From an uncultured Treponema sp. (GTDB lineage: Bacteria > Spirochaetota > Spirochaetia > Treponematales > Treponemataceae), in the NCBI GenBank assembly GCA_905236315.1, contig CAJOPO010000203.1:1-6907 (forward strand): a DNA stretch of 6,907 nt, read 5' to 3'. This document shows, piece after piece, positions 1 to 6,447 of the stretch (position 1 is its first letter; every line of letters begins with the position of its first letter). The translations under genes were made by a program, and so were the position numbers. Below the pieces are notes generated by a model. The model did no database searches. It was not told where the DNA came from and saw only the letters and a list, made by a program, of their open reading frames with translations.

Positions 1-40
1 AAAGGTAGTACCTTTCTACCATAAATCCTATACCTTTTTT
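1..40. repeat. Short inverted repeat at left edge (AAAGGTA / TACCTTT)
   Basis: AAAGGTA (1-7) is followed after one base by its reverse complement TACCTTT (9-15), and a second TACCTTT lies at 31-37 and runs into a T tract (35-40). The 1-7/31-37 pairing followed by Ts could be the tail of a weak terminator for a gene left of the window. The compact 1-15 palindrome could instead be an operator for the gene starting at 117. The stem has only two G-C pairs and the window edge cuts the context, so neither reading is secure. Confidence 0.3.
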
Positions 41-71
41 GCACGTCTTTATAAAAATCTGTTTTTTTAAA

Positions 72-80
72 TGCTATTCT
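72..80 (+). promoter_or_regulatory. Possible extended -10 promoter element
   Basis: TGCTATTCT fits an extended -10 pattern (TG-N-TATNNT) and lies about 37 bases before the ATG at 117. I see no convincing -35 box at the right distance. TTGCAC at 39-44 is too far upstream, with a 30-base gap. This is a weak, purely pattern-based call. Confidence 0.25.
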
Positions 81-116
81 ATAAATGTTTAATAATTCTT
101 AACCGATACTCGAAAT

Positions 117-2558
117 ATGCGCGGAATTTATATAAAACTGTTTTTATTATTTGTTGGAACTTTGTGTTTTGCTCAGACAAAACCCATGTATCAGTTGCCA
201 GAAAATAGCTTAGGGCAAAAAGATAAAACTGCTTCCTCTATGCTCGTAGGCACTGATGACGGTTTATATGCAGTATATCCTAATGGTAAAAATGAACCTC
301 TTTGGACTCGTGGCAAAGTTACGCAAATTCTACGCGCAGAAAAACAAGATAGTTCAGGCTCGTCTTCAACAATATGGTATTTTAATTCATCTAGGGGAAT
401 ACTTTCTTCTTCTGACTTAAAAACTTTTAAGGAATGTAATAATGGCTTACCTTTTTTAACCGTAAAGGATTACGAAAATGGTAAAAAGAAACTTGTTCAG
501 CAAGTTACCTTACTAAAAGATTTATGTATAGACCCTTTAGACCCTTCCATACTTGTAACTGCTACTAAAGATGCCGTATATTTAAGTCGCAATGGTGGAG
601 AAAGTTGGCAATCACTAGGTTCTACAAGTCGTTATACAGCGGGTATGAAATCCGTTGCCGTAGCACACATGCCAGTGTACGCAAAAGATGGCTCAATAAG
701 TGGTAGCGAATTAGTTGTGTTTATGTCTCACCCTATATATGGCTTTAGCTATTGTCGCCCAGATTCTTCTTCTAAATGGATAGATGTTAGCTCTGGTTTT
801 GCTATAATGCCTAGTCTTTCTCAAGTGGACGAGGTGAGCGACATTATTCCTGTTTTATGTAAAGATTCCGATGATAAGTATTTTGTAGAAATATATTGTG
901 CACAAACCTATCTTCCAAATATTTACAAGTTCGATTGGCGTAATAAGAAAGCCGTAAAAATATATGCAGGTAAGGAAAGTGCAGATACTATCGATGCTTT
1001 TTGCCAAGCTAATGATAGACTTGTGTTTTCTACAATGGGAGACTTATCTTCCATTTCTTTGAAAGATGGCACTATAGCACCTCTTCCCTCTGAATATGAT
1101 ACATGGAAGAAAAATCTTTATATGGCAGGCCATTCCGTAAATGCTGCCTATATTCCTTCAGACGTAAGTGGCTACGGAGTGGACTTAAAACTTGCAGAAC
1201 TATGGATGCTCTCTCCTGATACAGTGCTTACGCCCTATGGAGAAACCGCTGATGACAGAAAAGCTGTGTATATTTCTTCTTACCAAGTGCGTAATATGAC
1301 AGGCATTACAAAGTATCGAAAGATTGTAGCAGATAACAAACTGAATGCTGTTGTTGTAGATATGAAAGATGACTATGGTTTATTGCGCTTTGAACCAAAC
1401 AGCCCCTTGCTTAAGAAAAAAGGCTATGTTACGCAATACAAAATAGATGTGGAACAGTTTGTAAGCGAGTTTAAAAAAGACAATGTATACTTAATTGGAC
1501 GCATTGTAGTGTTTAAGGATAAACATCTAGCAACCTATGATAAAAATCAGTATGCAGTTTGGAATAGTGCAACGAACGGTCCTTGGGTTGGCACACGCGG
1601 AACAGAGCAAATAAAAGATGAAAACGGAAATGTAACAGGAACTAAAACTTTATATTACGATGAAAACTGGGTAGACCCCTATAGCGAAGAAGTTTGGGAA
1701 TATAATGTGGAGATTGCAAAAGAGCTTGTAGAGCGTGGCTTTGATGAAATTCAGTTTGACTATATAAGATTTCCAACTGACGGAAAAAATATGTCTAGCG
1801 CAACATTCCGCTGGAGAGATAAGGGCATGGACAAAGAAAGCGCGCTTCTTTCCTTTTTGGCTTATGCGCGTAAAAATATAAACGCTCCCATTGGAATAGA
1901 TATTTACGGAGCAAATGGTTGGTATCGTTCTGGTACTAGAACAGGGCAGGACGTAGAACTTATGAGTGATTATGTAGATGTTATCTGCCCCATGTTCTAT
2001 CCTTCTCACTTTGAGCAAGATTTTATGGAATATAGACCTGTAGAAGAACGCCCTTACCGCATTTATTTTTATGGAACGTATCGCAACACGGTTATGGGAC
2101 GCAATAGAATTATTGTGCGACCTTGGGTTCAAGCTTTTTATATGGGTGTGCGTTATGACAGAGTTTATTATAATAAGGATTACGTAAAACGAGAAATATT
2201 TGGTGTGCGAGATGGAGCAGACAGAGGTTATATGTACTGGAATAATAGTGGTGGTAACTATGGAGATATAAGTCCTGACCCCGCTGCTAGTGAGAAATCC
2301 CCTTGGATTGCTAACGAGGCTGCTTTGCAAAAGAGGTTACCTGCATTCAGTACGGGCGGAAAAGGAAACTCTGCTGCTGTAGAAGCAGAGGCGCAACGCA
2401 AACTAAATGACGCAGGTGCTAATGTGCCAAATGTAGACATAGTTGCAATATTAAATAGTGTGCTTTCTGTCGATGAAGAGTTAAAAGAAGAACCGCCTGC
2501 TATGAGGGGAGAAGCCTATTTACTGCATGTAAAGCCTTTCCCAGAGGTAAGGAAATGA
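117..2558 (+). CDS. Secreted DUF4015 (putative glycoside hydrolase) protein with N-terminal Asp-box/beta-propeller-like region
   Basis: This is an 813-residue exported protein. Residues 1-19 form a signal peptide: a short charged start, a hydrophobic core LFLLFVGTL and a CFA/Q signal peptidase I site. The Cys at 17 lacks a good lipobox. Residues about 40-320 contain repeats typical of Asp-box/BNR propellers, including GILSSSDLKTF (94-104) and SRNGGESW (157-164), the latter matching the S-x-D/N-x-G-x-x-W pattern. Residues about 380-715 match DUF4015 (COG1306 type), a putative glycosyl hydrolase TIM-barrel family. Its landmarks are VVVDMKDDYG (412-421), FDEIQFDYIRFP (542-553), GIDIYG (593-598), DVICPMFYP (621-629) and GYMYWNNSG (704-712). 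D415, D548 and E544 are candidate functional acids, but this is inference. The roughly 95-residue tail is Ala/Glu-rich. ATG 117 is the only usable start before an in-frame stop at 93; no Shine-Dalgarno is visible. The gene overlaps mnmE by four bases. A role in envelope or extracellular polysaccharide metabolism is likely; the substrate is unknown. Confidence 0.85.
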   Translation: MRGIYIKLFLLFVGTLCFAQTKPMYQLPENSLGQKDKTASSMLVGTDDGLYAVYPNGKNEPLWTRGKVTQILRAEKQDSSGSSSTIWYFNSSRGILSSSDLKTFKECNNGLPFLTVKDYENGKKKLVQQVTLLKDLCIDPLDPSILVTATKDAVYLSRNGGESWQSLGSTSRYTAGMKSVAVAHMPVYAKDGSISGSELVVFMSHPIYGFSYCRPDSSSKWIDVSSGFAIMPSLSQVDEVSDIIPVLCKDSDDKYFVEIYCAQTYLPNIYKFDWRNKKAVKIYAGKESADTIDAFCQANDRLVFSTMGDLSSISLKDGTIAPLPSEYDTWKKNLYMAGHSVNAAYIPSDVSGYGVDLKLAELWMLSPDTVLTPYGETADDRKAVYISSYQVRNMTGITKYRKIVADNKLNAVVVDMKDDYGLLRFEPNSPLLKKKGYVTQYKIDVEQFVSEFKKDNVYLIGRIVVFKDKHLATYDKNQYAVWNSATNGPWVGTRGTEQIKDENGNVTGTKTLYYDENWVDPYSEEVWEYNVEIAKELVERGFDEIQFDYIRFPTDGKNMSSATFRWRDKGMDKESALLSFLAYARKNINAPIGIDIYGANGWYRSGTRTGQDVELMSDYVDVICPMFYPSHFEQDFMEYRPVEERPYRIYFYGTYRNTVMGRNRIIVRPWVQAFYMGVRYDRVYYNKDYVKREIFGVRDGADRGYMYWNNSGGNYGDISPDPAASEKSPWIANEAALQKRLPAFSTGGKGNSAAVEAEAQRKLNDAGANVPNVDIVAILNSVLSVDEELKEEPPAMRGEAYLLHVKPFPEVRK

Positions 2559-3952
2559 CTTCTTCTGCAAATTATACGCCAGAAGAACCCATTGTTGCAG
2601 TGGCTACAGCATTAGCCCCTGCTGCTATGGGAATTGTGAGGTGTAGCGGAAAAAATTGCATAGAACTTGTTGCAAAGTTTTTCTCTCGTCCTAAAGCTCT
2701 ACTTTCTGCCTCTCCATCATCTATGCTTTACGGCTGGATAATAAATCCTGTAGGAAGCGTGCAGGTTGATGAGGTTATGCTTGGCGTTCATAAAGCCCCT
2801 CGCTCTTTTACGGGCGAAGACATGGTTGAAGTGTTTTGTCATGGGGGAGTTGCCGTTGTAAAGGCTGTGCTTTCTGTATTCTTAAATAATGGTTTTAGGC
2901 AGGCAGAAAGAGGGGAGTTCACTTTTCGCTCTTACATAAATGGAAAGTCAGACTTAACAAAGGCAGAAGCGGTAAAAGAAATAATTGATAGCAAGACAGA
3001 TTTTTCTCGTTCAAGAGCGGCAGGAAGGCTTTCTGGAAGTTTATATACAGAAACGGAAGCAATAAAGAAATTTATTATAGACACCCTTGCTGCAATAGAG
3101 GTAGAGATAGAGTATCCTGAAGATGAAGAAACTATAAAAGATAGTTTTGATGAAACTGCTCTTTTAAATGCACAAGACAGGCTTAAGACTTTATCTGATT
3201 CTTGGAAGAGTGAAAAGGTATATCAAGATGGGATTCGCGTTGTGCTTTGTGGACGCACTAATGCAGGTAAGTCTAGCTTATTCAATGCTTTATTAAAAGA
3301 AGACCGTGCTATAGTGAGCAATATAGAAGGCACTACAAGGGATTGGCTAGAAAGCTATGTAGATTTTGATGGATTACCTGTAAGGTTATTTGATACTGCA
3401 GGTCTTAGAGCAACTGATGATGTTATAGAAGCATTAGGTGTAGAGCGCACTAAAGATTTAACTTTAGAGGCAGATGTTATTTTATATTTAGTAGATTCTT
3501 CTTGTGGTCTTAATGAGGCGGATAATGATTTTTTATCTCGCTCTAAATCTTATGATATTCCTATTGTGCTTGTATGGAACAAATGTGATAGCGATTCTTC
3601 TATGCCTCTGCCTATGGATAAAGGGGCATGGAATAGTGCAGTTTGCATTTCTTCTAAAACGGGGAGTGGAATTTCGGCTTTAGTAAAAGAAGTGTGTTCT
3701 TTATTAGAGAATGTTACTTTAAGCGAAAAATCAAATAATATAGCAGTTGGTTCTGATAGGCAGCATAAGTGTGTTCAAGAAGCTTATGAAAGGGTGAGCC
3801 ATGCTATTTCTTCTGCAAACGATGGGTACAGTTTAGATGCTATAGTTCAAGATTTAGAAGATGCCTTAGATTCATTAGGAGAGGTAACAGGAGAAGTTAC
3901 TCCTGACGATATTTTAGAAAGTATATTTTCAAATTTCTGTGTTGGTAAATAA
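2555..3952 (+). CDS. mnmE: tRNA uridine-5-carboxymethylaminomethyl(34) synthesis GTPase MnmE (TrmE/ThdF)
   Basis: MnmE works with MnmG (GidA) in the cytoplasm to install the (carboxymethyl)aminomethyl group at C5 of wobble U34 in several tRNAs, using a methylene-tetrahydrofolate donor. At 465 residues it has normal family length. The N-terminal folate-binding and dimerisation domain (about 1-125) carries SFTGEDMVEV (84-93) and GEFTFRSYINGK (120-131). The helical domain is split around a G domain with all motifs: G1 GRTNAGKS (233-240), G2 EGTTRD (258-263), G3 DTAG (280-283), G4 NKCD (342-345) and G5 SSK (366-368). The protein ends FCVGK, the variant of the family C-terminal FC(I/V)GK signature that carries the functionally important Cys (here C462). 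The G1 motif has Thr where many relatives have Pro (GRPNxGKS); the P-loop Lys and Ser are kept. The ATG overlaps the preceding stop codon as ATGA, with AGAGG at 2543-2547 as ribosome binding site, so translation is probably coupled to the DUF4015 gene. Confidence 0.97.
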   Translation: MTSSANYTPEEPIVAVATALAPAAMGIVRCSGKNCIELVAKFFSRPKALLSASPSSMLYGWIINPVGSVQVDEVMLGVHKAPRSFTGEDMVEVFCHGGVAVVKAVLSVFLNNGFRQAERGEFTFRSYINGKSDLTKAEAVKEIIDSKTDFSRSRAAGRLSGSLYTETEAIKKFIIDTLAAIEVEIEYPEDEETIKDSFDETALLNAQDRLKTLSDSWKSEKVYQDGIRVVLCGRTNAGKSSLFNALLKEDRAIVSNIEGTTRDWLESYVDFDGLPVRLFDTAGLRATDDVIEALGVERTKDLTLEADVILYLVDSSCGLNEADNDFLSRSKSYDIPIVLVWNKCDSDSSMPLPMDKGAWNSAVCISSKTGSGISALVKEVCSLLENVTLSEKSNNIAVGSDRQHKCVQEAYERVSHAISSANDGYSLDAIVQDLEDALDSLGEVTGEVTPDDILESIFSNFCVGK

Positions 3953-4012
3953 AAGCCCCCCCCCCGAATATTGTTGCATGCAACACGTGTTCGGGGGAAA
4001 AGGGCTTTTTTT
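3951..4012. terminator. Strong hairpin terminator shared by mnmE and rubrerythrin
   Basis: The outer stem AAAAGCCC (3951-3958) pairs with GGGCTTTT (4002-4009). The inner stem CCCCCGAA (3961-3968) pairs with TTCGGGGG (3990-3997). Two Cs opposite four As form an internal loop. On the + strand the stem is followed by seven Ts (4006-4012), a standard intrinsic terminator for mnmE. Read from the - strand the same stem ends in TTTTATTT, so it can also stop transcripts of the convergent rubrerythrin gene that ends at 4039. The stem begins inside the mnmE stop codon. The loop contains a perfect 14-bp palindrome and the 5' arm contains a run of ten Cs. Confidence 0.9.
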
Positions 4013-4038
4013 ATTTCAGAACTAGTTTCGGAAGTTAT

Positions 4039-4575
4039 TTAGTAGTTCTGTGCTTCTATCTGGAAGTAGCTCTGTGCATGAGCGCATACAGGGCATACTT
4101 TTGGTGCTTCTTTACCAATGCAAATGTGCCCACAGTTACTGCATTGCCAAATAGCGTCCCCATCCTTAGAGAATACAAGTCCACCTTCTACATTTGCTAG
4201 CAATTTCTTATAGCGTTCTTCATGGTGCTTTTCTATTGCAGCAACGCCTTCAAATAGTTGTGCAATTTTTTCAAAACCTTCCTCACGAGCTTCTTTTGCA
4301 AAGGTTGGATACATCTCTGTCCATTCGTAATGTTCACCTTCTGCTGCGGCTTTTAGATTTTCTGCTGTAGAGCCTATGCCTCCATTAAGCAATTTATACC
4401 ATAGTTCTGCATGTTCTTTTTCATTTGCAGCGGTTTCTTCAAAAATATTGGCAATCTGAACAAAGCCATCTTTGCGTGCCTTTGAAGCAAAATAGGTATA
4501 CTTATTGCGAGCCTGTGATTCACCTGCAAAGGCTTCTTGTAGATTTTTTTCTGTCTTGCTACCTGCTAATTCCAT
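4039..4575 (-). CDS. rbr: Rubrerythrin (non-haem diiron peroxidase with C-terminal rubredoxin-like domain)
   Basis: This cytoplasmic protein reduces hydrogen peroxide to water in anaerobes and microaerophiles, using electrons passed through rubredoxin or related carriers. The 178 residues show the classical two-part build. Residues 1-135 are a four-helix ferritin-like bundle with diiron ligands E19, E52-x-x-H55, E84-x-x-E87 and E115-x-x-H118. Residues 141-178 form a rubredoxin-like domain binding one iron through C145-x-x-C148 and C161-x-x-C164. All expected ligands are present, so the enzyme should be functional. The start is fixed by a perfect AAGGAGA ribosome binding site (4581-4587) five bases before the ATG. 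It is transcribed away from the ABM-domain gene and convergently with mnmE, and appears monocistronic. An inverted repeat in its leader and another over its -35 box suggest tight control, plausibly by oxidative stress, though the regulator is not identified. Confidence 0.96.
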   Translation of the reverse strand: MELAGSKTEKNLQEAFAGESQARNKYTYFASKARKDGFVQIANIFEETAANEKEHAELWYKLLNGGIGSTAENLKAAAEGEHYEWTEMYPTFAKEAREEGFEKIAQLFEGVAAIEKHHEERYKKLLANVEGGLVFSKDGDAIWQCSNCGHICIGKEAPKVCPVCAHAQSYFQIEAQNY

Positions 4576-4597
4576 AGTATTCTCCTTAATATGATAG

Positions 4598-4629
4598 ACC
4601 TGTTCAAAAATTAAACTTTCCGAACAGGT
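4598..4629. repeat. Inverted repeat ACCTGTTC / GAACAGGT in rubrerythrin leader
   Basis: Two perfect 8-base arms (4598-4605 and 4622-4629) are separated by 16 bases. If the rubrerythrin promoter is the one called at 4630-4658, transcription would start near 4623, so the repeat would span the start point. It could serve as an operator for a dimeric repressor, or fold as a stem-loop at the 5' end of the mRNA about ten bases ahead of the ribosome binding site. No T tract follows on either strand, so a terminator is unlikely. Confidence 0.65.
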
Positions 4630-4658
4630 TTATTATTAACTTTAACATCAAAAGACAA
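4630..4658 (-). promoter_or_regulatory. Candidate rubrerythrin promoter
   Basis: Read on the - strand, TTGTCT (4658-4653) and TAATAA (4635-4630) are separated by exactly 17 bases, giving a sigma70-type -35/-10 pair upstream of the rubrerythrin gene. The -35 box is one arm of the AGACAA/TTGTCT inverted repeat, and the -10 box abuts the larger ACCTGTTC/GAACAGGT repeat. Bound proteins at either repeat would therefore be expected to block RNA polymerase. The -10 match is moderate. Confidence 0.45.
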
Positions 4659-4675
4659 AATTGTCTATCAAAAGA
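4647..4675. promoter_or_regulatory. Composite operator-like element: AGACAA-AA-TTGTCT with phased ATCAAAAGA repeats
   Basis: The 6-base arms AGACAA (4653-4658) and TTGTCT (4661-4666) form an inverted repeat with an AA centre. The nonamer ATCAAAAGA occurs at 4647-4655 and again at 4667-4675, exactly 20 bp apart (about two helical turns), so that the copies bracket and partly overlap the inverted repeat. It lies between two divergent promoters, about 22 bp upstream of the -35 box of the ABM-domain gene and over the -35 box of rubrerythrin. The arrangement suggests one regulator controlling both genes. It does not match a PerR or Fur box that I recognise. Confidence 0.5.
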
Positions 4676-4687
4676 ATTTTTTTTGCC

Positions 4688-4716
4688 TTGCTATTTTGTT
4701 TATACATATTTATAAT
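4688..4716 (+). promoter_or_regulatory. Promoter of the ABM-domain gene
   Basis: TTGCTA (4688-4693) and a perfect TATAAT (4711-4716) are separated by 17 bases, a near-consensus sigma70-type promoter. Transcription would begin near 4723, giving a leader of about 30 bases that contains the GGAGG ribosome binding site at 4745-4749. This is the best promoter in the window. Confidence 0.75.
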
Positions 4717-4754
4717 GAAAATATATTCTTAATTGAGTTTTTATGGAGGCAATT

Positions 4755-5087
4755 ATGGCAATTACTATGAATTTGCGTTATACAGGAACAAATGGTAATG
4801 CAAAAAAATTTGCAAAAGAAATGATAGAAAGTGGAACTGTGGCAAAGATTCGTGCAGAAGAAGGCAATCTTCGTTATGAATATTACGTTCCACTTGATGA
4901 TGAAGAAACTATTTTGCTTATAGATTCATGGTCTAGTCAAGAAGCTATAGACCGTCATCATCAAACCCCTATGATGCAATTTATAGCCCAAGCTCGTGAA
5001 AAGTATGATTTGCGTATGACAGCAGAACGCTATGTTTCAGATGAAACTGGCGTGCCTGATAAGGATAAGCAATTTTTACGAACATAA
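4755..5087 (+). CDS. Putative quinol monooxygenase / antibiotic biosynthesis monooxygenase (ABM) domain protein
   Basis: This 110-residue single-domain protein has the pattern of the dimeric alpha/beta-barrel ABM family (YgiN-like): an opening beta strand (MAITMNLRYTG), a helix, G-N-L-R-Y-E (37-42), ILLIDSW (53-59), and a helix with HHQTPMMQF (68-76). Relatives act on quinones or aromatic compounds without a cofactor, or have unknown substrates; the substrate here cannot be told from sequence. An upstream in-frame ATG at 4743 would add four residues (MEAI), but GGAGG at 4745-4749 lies inside that extension and is spaced five bases from the ATG at 4755, so 4755 is the better start. The gene is divergent from rubrerythrin with a shared regulatory region, which hints at a redox-related role. 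Its 3' end overlaps the convergent LysR gene by 12 bases and no terminator is seen. Confidence 0.85.
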   Translation: MAITMNLRYTGTNGNAKKFAKEMIESGTVAKIRAEEGNLRYEYYVPLDDEETILLIDSWSSQEAIDRHHQTPMMQFIAQAREKYDLRMTAERYVSDETGVPDKDKQFLRT

Positions 5088-5951
5088 AGTTATATCTGTG
5101 GCACTCTCCATAATAGAAGAAAGAAAGGGCGATATATATTTATCCTTGTGCCATACAATATGACTTTTACGCTTAAAAACTGCATTTGTTATTTTTATTT
5201 CTTTTACGGCTCCCACATTCAGAGCTGTAGAAACAAGAAATTGTGGAAGAACTGAAACGCCAATTCCCTCGTGCACTGCATTTATTATAGCCTGAGAACT
5301 TTCGCTTTCCCATAGGGGATTAGGTGTTATATCATTTTTTAGGAATACACTTTCTGTTATGCTCCTTGTTATGCTACCATTCTGCCTAAAAAGTAGCGGA
5401 TATTTAGCAAAGTCCTGCAATGTCATATTTGTATTTGTTGTGTTTGGTGGCGCAATGGGAACAATAAAATCTTCTGCTAAAAACTTACTTTTTAAATCTG
5501 CATTAAATACAGGTCCTTCAATAAATCCCAAATCAATACTATTAGACAAAAGCATAGATTCTATAGTTTTTGCATTTGCAATGTTTACTTTAATTTTACA
5601 TCCTGCATTTTGACTTTCTATACTCTTTGCTAAAAGTGGCATAAGTTTTGTGCCAAGAGCGATTGTTGTCCCTAGCCTTACTATACCTGTAACAGAGTTA
5701 TCTACAAGTTGCTTTTCCATAAGTTCATACGTAGAAAGTATAGTGCAGGCATAGAAGTATATGCTTTTCGCTTTTTCTGTGGGATAAAGTCCTTTATTCA
5801 GCCTTTCAAAAAGTTTTATGCCATAGAAATCTTCTATATCCTTTATTGCTTTTGTAACAGCAGGCTACGTCATATTTAAGGCCTCTGCTACATGTGTCAT
5901 ATTCAGTTTGTTATACACTTCCACAAAAATCTTCATGTGTCTTTCTGTCAT
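5076..5951 (-). pseudogene. LysR-family transcriptional regulator interrupted by an in-frame amber codon
   Basis: Read from the ATG at 5951, the frame encodes a normal-length LysR protein (291 codons) except for one TAG at codon 29 (5865-5867). The N-terminal helix-turn-helix is easily recognised: MKIFVEVYNKLNMTHVAEAL, then NMT-stop-PAVTKAIKDIE, then FYGIKLFERLNKGLYPTEKAK. The stop sits exactly where the family has the conserved Gln of the (S/T)QPAV motif, so a single C-to-T change of CAG to TAG explains it. Everything after codon 29 is open, and the effector-binding domain (about residues 88-285, including GIGVSVLP) looks intact, so the mutation is probably recent. The longest uninterrupted piece begins at M78 (5720), lacks any ribosome binding site and would have no DNA-binding domain. 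It lies divergent to chromate-transporter genes, the usual position for their regulator. Alternatives are amber suppression or a sequence error. Confidence 0.85.
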
Positions 5952-5982
5952 AATGTAAATTGCCTTTCGATTGTGTCAATAG

Positions 5983-6447
5983 TTTTGTGATGAATTAAAA
6001 TGGATTGATGAAGAAGAAATGCTTGATATTATTGCCTTAGCACAGTCTTTTCCAGGAGCTATAGCTATAGCTGTAAATGTTTCTATTGTTGTAGGCTGGA
6101 AGGTTGCCGGCTTTGTGGGAATGTTAGTGTCTGTATTAGGTACGATATTACCACCAATGATAATAATTGCAGTGGTTTCTGCAATTTATAATTTGATTTG
6201 TGATAATTTATACGTTTCTTTTTTATTAAAAGGCATGCAATGTGCTGTGGCTGCCATAATTCTTTCTGTAAGCATTGACCTTGCATTAAATGTGTTTAAA
6301 GAAAAATCTGTTTTATATGATTTGATAATGCTTTTGGCTTTAGTCTTTGCTTTTGTTTTTAAGGTGAATGTTGTAATCCTTATTTTAGGTGCACTTGTTT
6401 TAGGGATAATAATGTTTTTGTTAAGCAGAAGGAAGGGAGAAAAATGA
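5983..6447 (+). pseudogene. Chromate transporter (CHR family, short form), 5'-truncated and with an internal 6-bp duplication
   Basis: This membrane protein belongs to the CHR superfamily, in which pairs of short subunits form an anion transporter; chromate is the name-giving substrate, but the real substrate here is unknown. Recognisable coding sequence starts at 5983 (FCDELKWIDEEEMLDIIALAQSFPG as two stretches, F-K and W onward), well before the first ATG at 6019. Aligned to the neighbouring paralogue, the first 31 residues are absent, including the first membrane segment and the GGGYAxIPLIE signature. An in-frame TAG at 5980 and only 29 bases to the LysR start leave no room for them, and no other frame supplies them. 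In the conserved PG-x-IA-x-N motif, two extra residues (GAIAIAVN) come from a repeated GCTATA. The rest is open, hydrophobic and ends in LSRRKGEK, with an ATGA overlap to the next gene. A 142-residue product from 6019 is possible, but no good ribosome binding site precedes it. Confidence 0.8.
6058..6072 (+). repeat. Tandem GCTATA duplication (2.5 copies) inside transporter motif
   Basis: GCTATA occurs at 6058-6063 and 6064-6069 and is followed by GCT. Removing one copy restores the family motif PGAIAVN, which matches the spacing of PGPIAIN in the adjacent paralogue. It therefore looks like a replication-slippage insertion of two codons (Ile-Ala). Confidence 0.75.

Noticed and set aside
1650..2330. 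226-codon open frame on the - strand
   Set aside because: It lies wholly inside the DUF4015 coding region, which has clear family motifs on the + strand. The translated - strand product is low-complexity and resembles nothing.
2258..2440. 60-codon open frame on the - strand
   Set aside because: Antisense to the Ala/Glu-rich tail of the DUF4015 gene; no start signal or family features.
4653..4666. Perfect 14-bp palindrome or a PerR box
   Set aside because: The arms are perfect but the centre is AA, so it is a 6+6 inverted repeat with a 2-base spacer. It does not match the PerR consensus TTATAAT-N-ATTATAA.
5359..5613. 84-codon open frame on the + strand
   Set aside because: Antisense to the intact effector-binding part of the LysR gene; its hydrophobic look is a by-product of the opposite frame.
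5076..5720. A 214-residue stand-alone effector-binding protein starting at M78
   Set aside because: Upstream codons to 5951 encode a typical LysR helix-turn-helix broken by one TAG, and there is no ribosome binding site before 5720. It is a remnant, not a separate gene.
5952..5982. Frameshift as the explanation for the missing transporter N-terminus
   Set aside because: All three + strand frames in this stretch contain stops or unrelated residues, and none encodes the GGGYAxIPLIE region; a deletion fits better.
5971..6000. Promoter (TTGTGT with ATTAAA, 17-base spacing) driving the truncated transporter gene
   Set aside because: Both boxes are weak matches and lie at or over the deletion junction and remaining codons; chance similarity in AT-rich DNA is likely.
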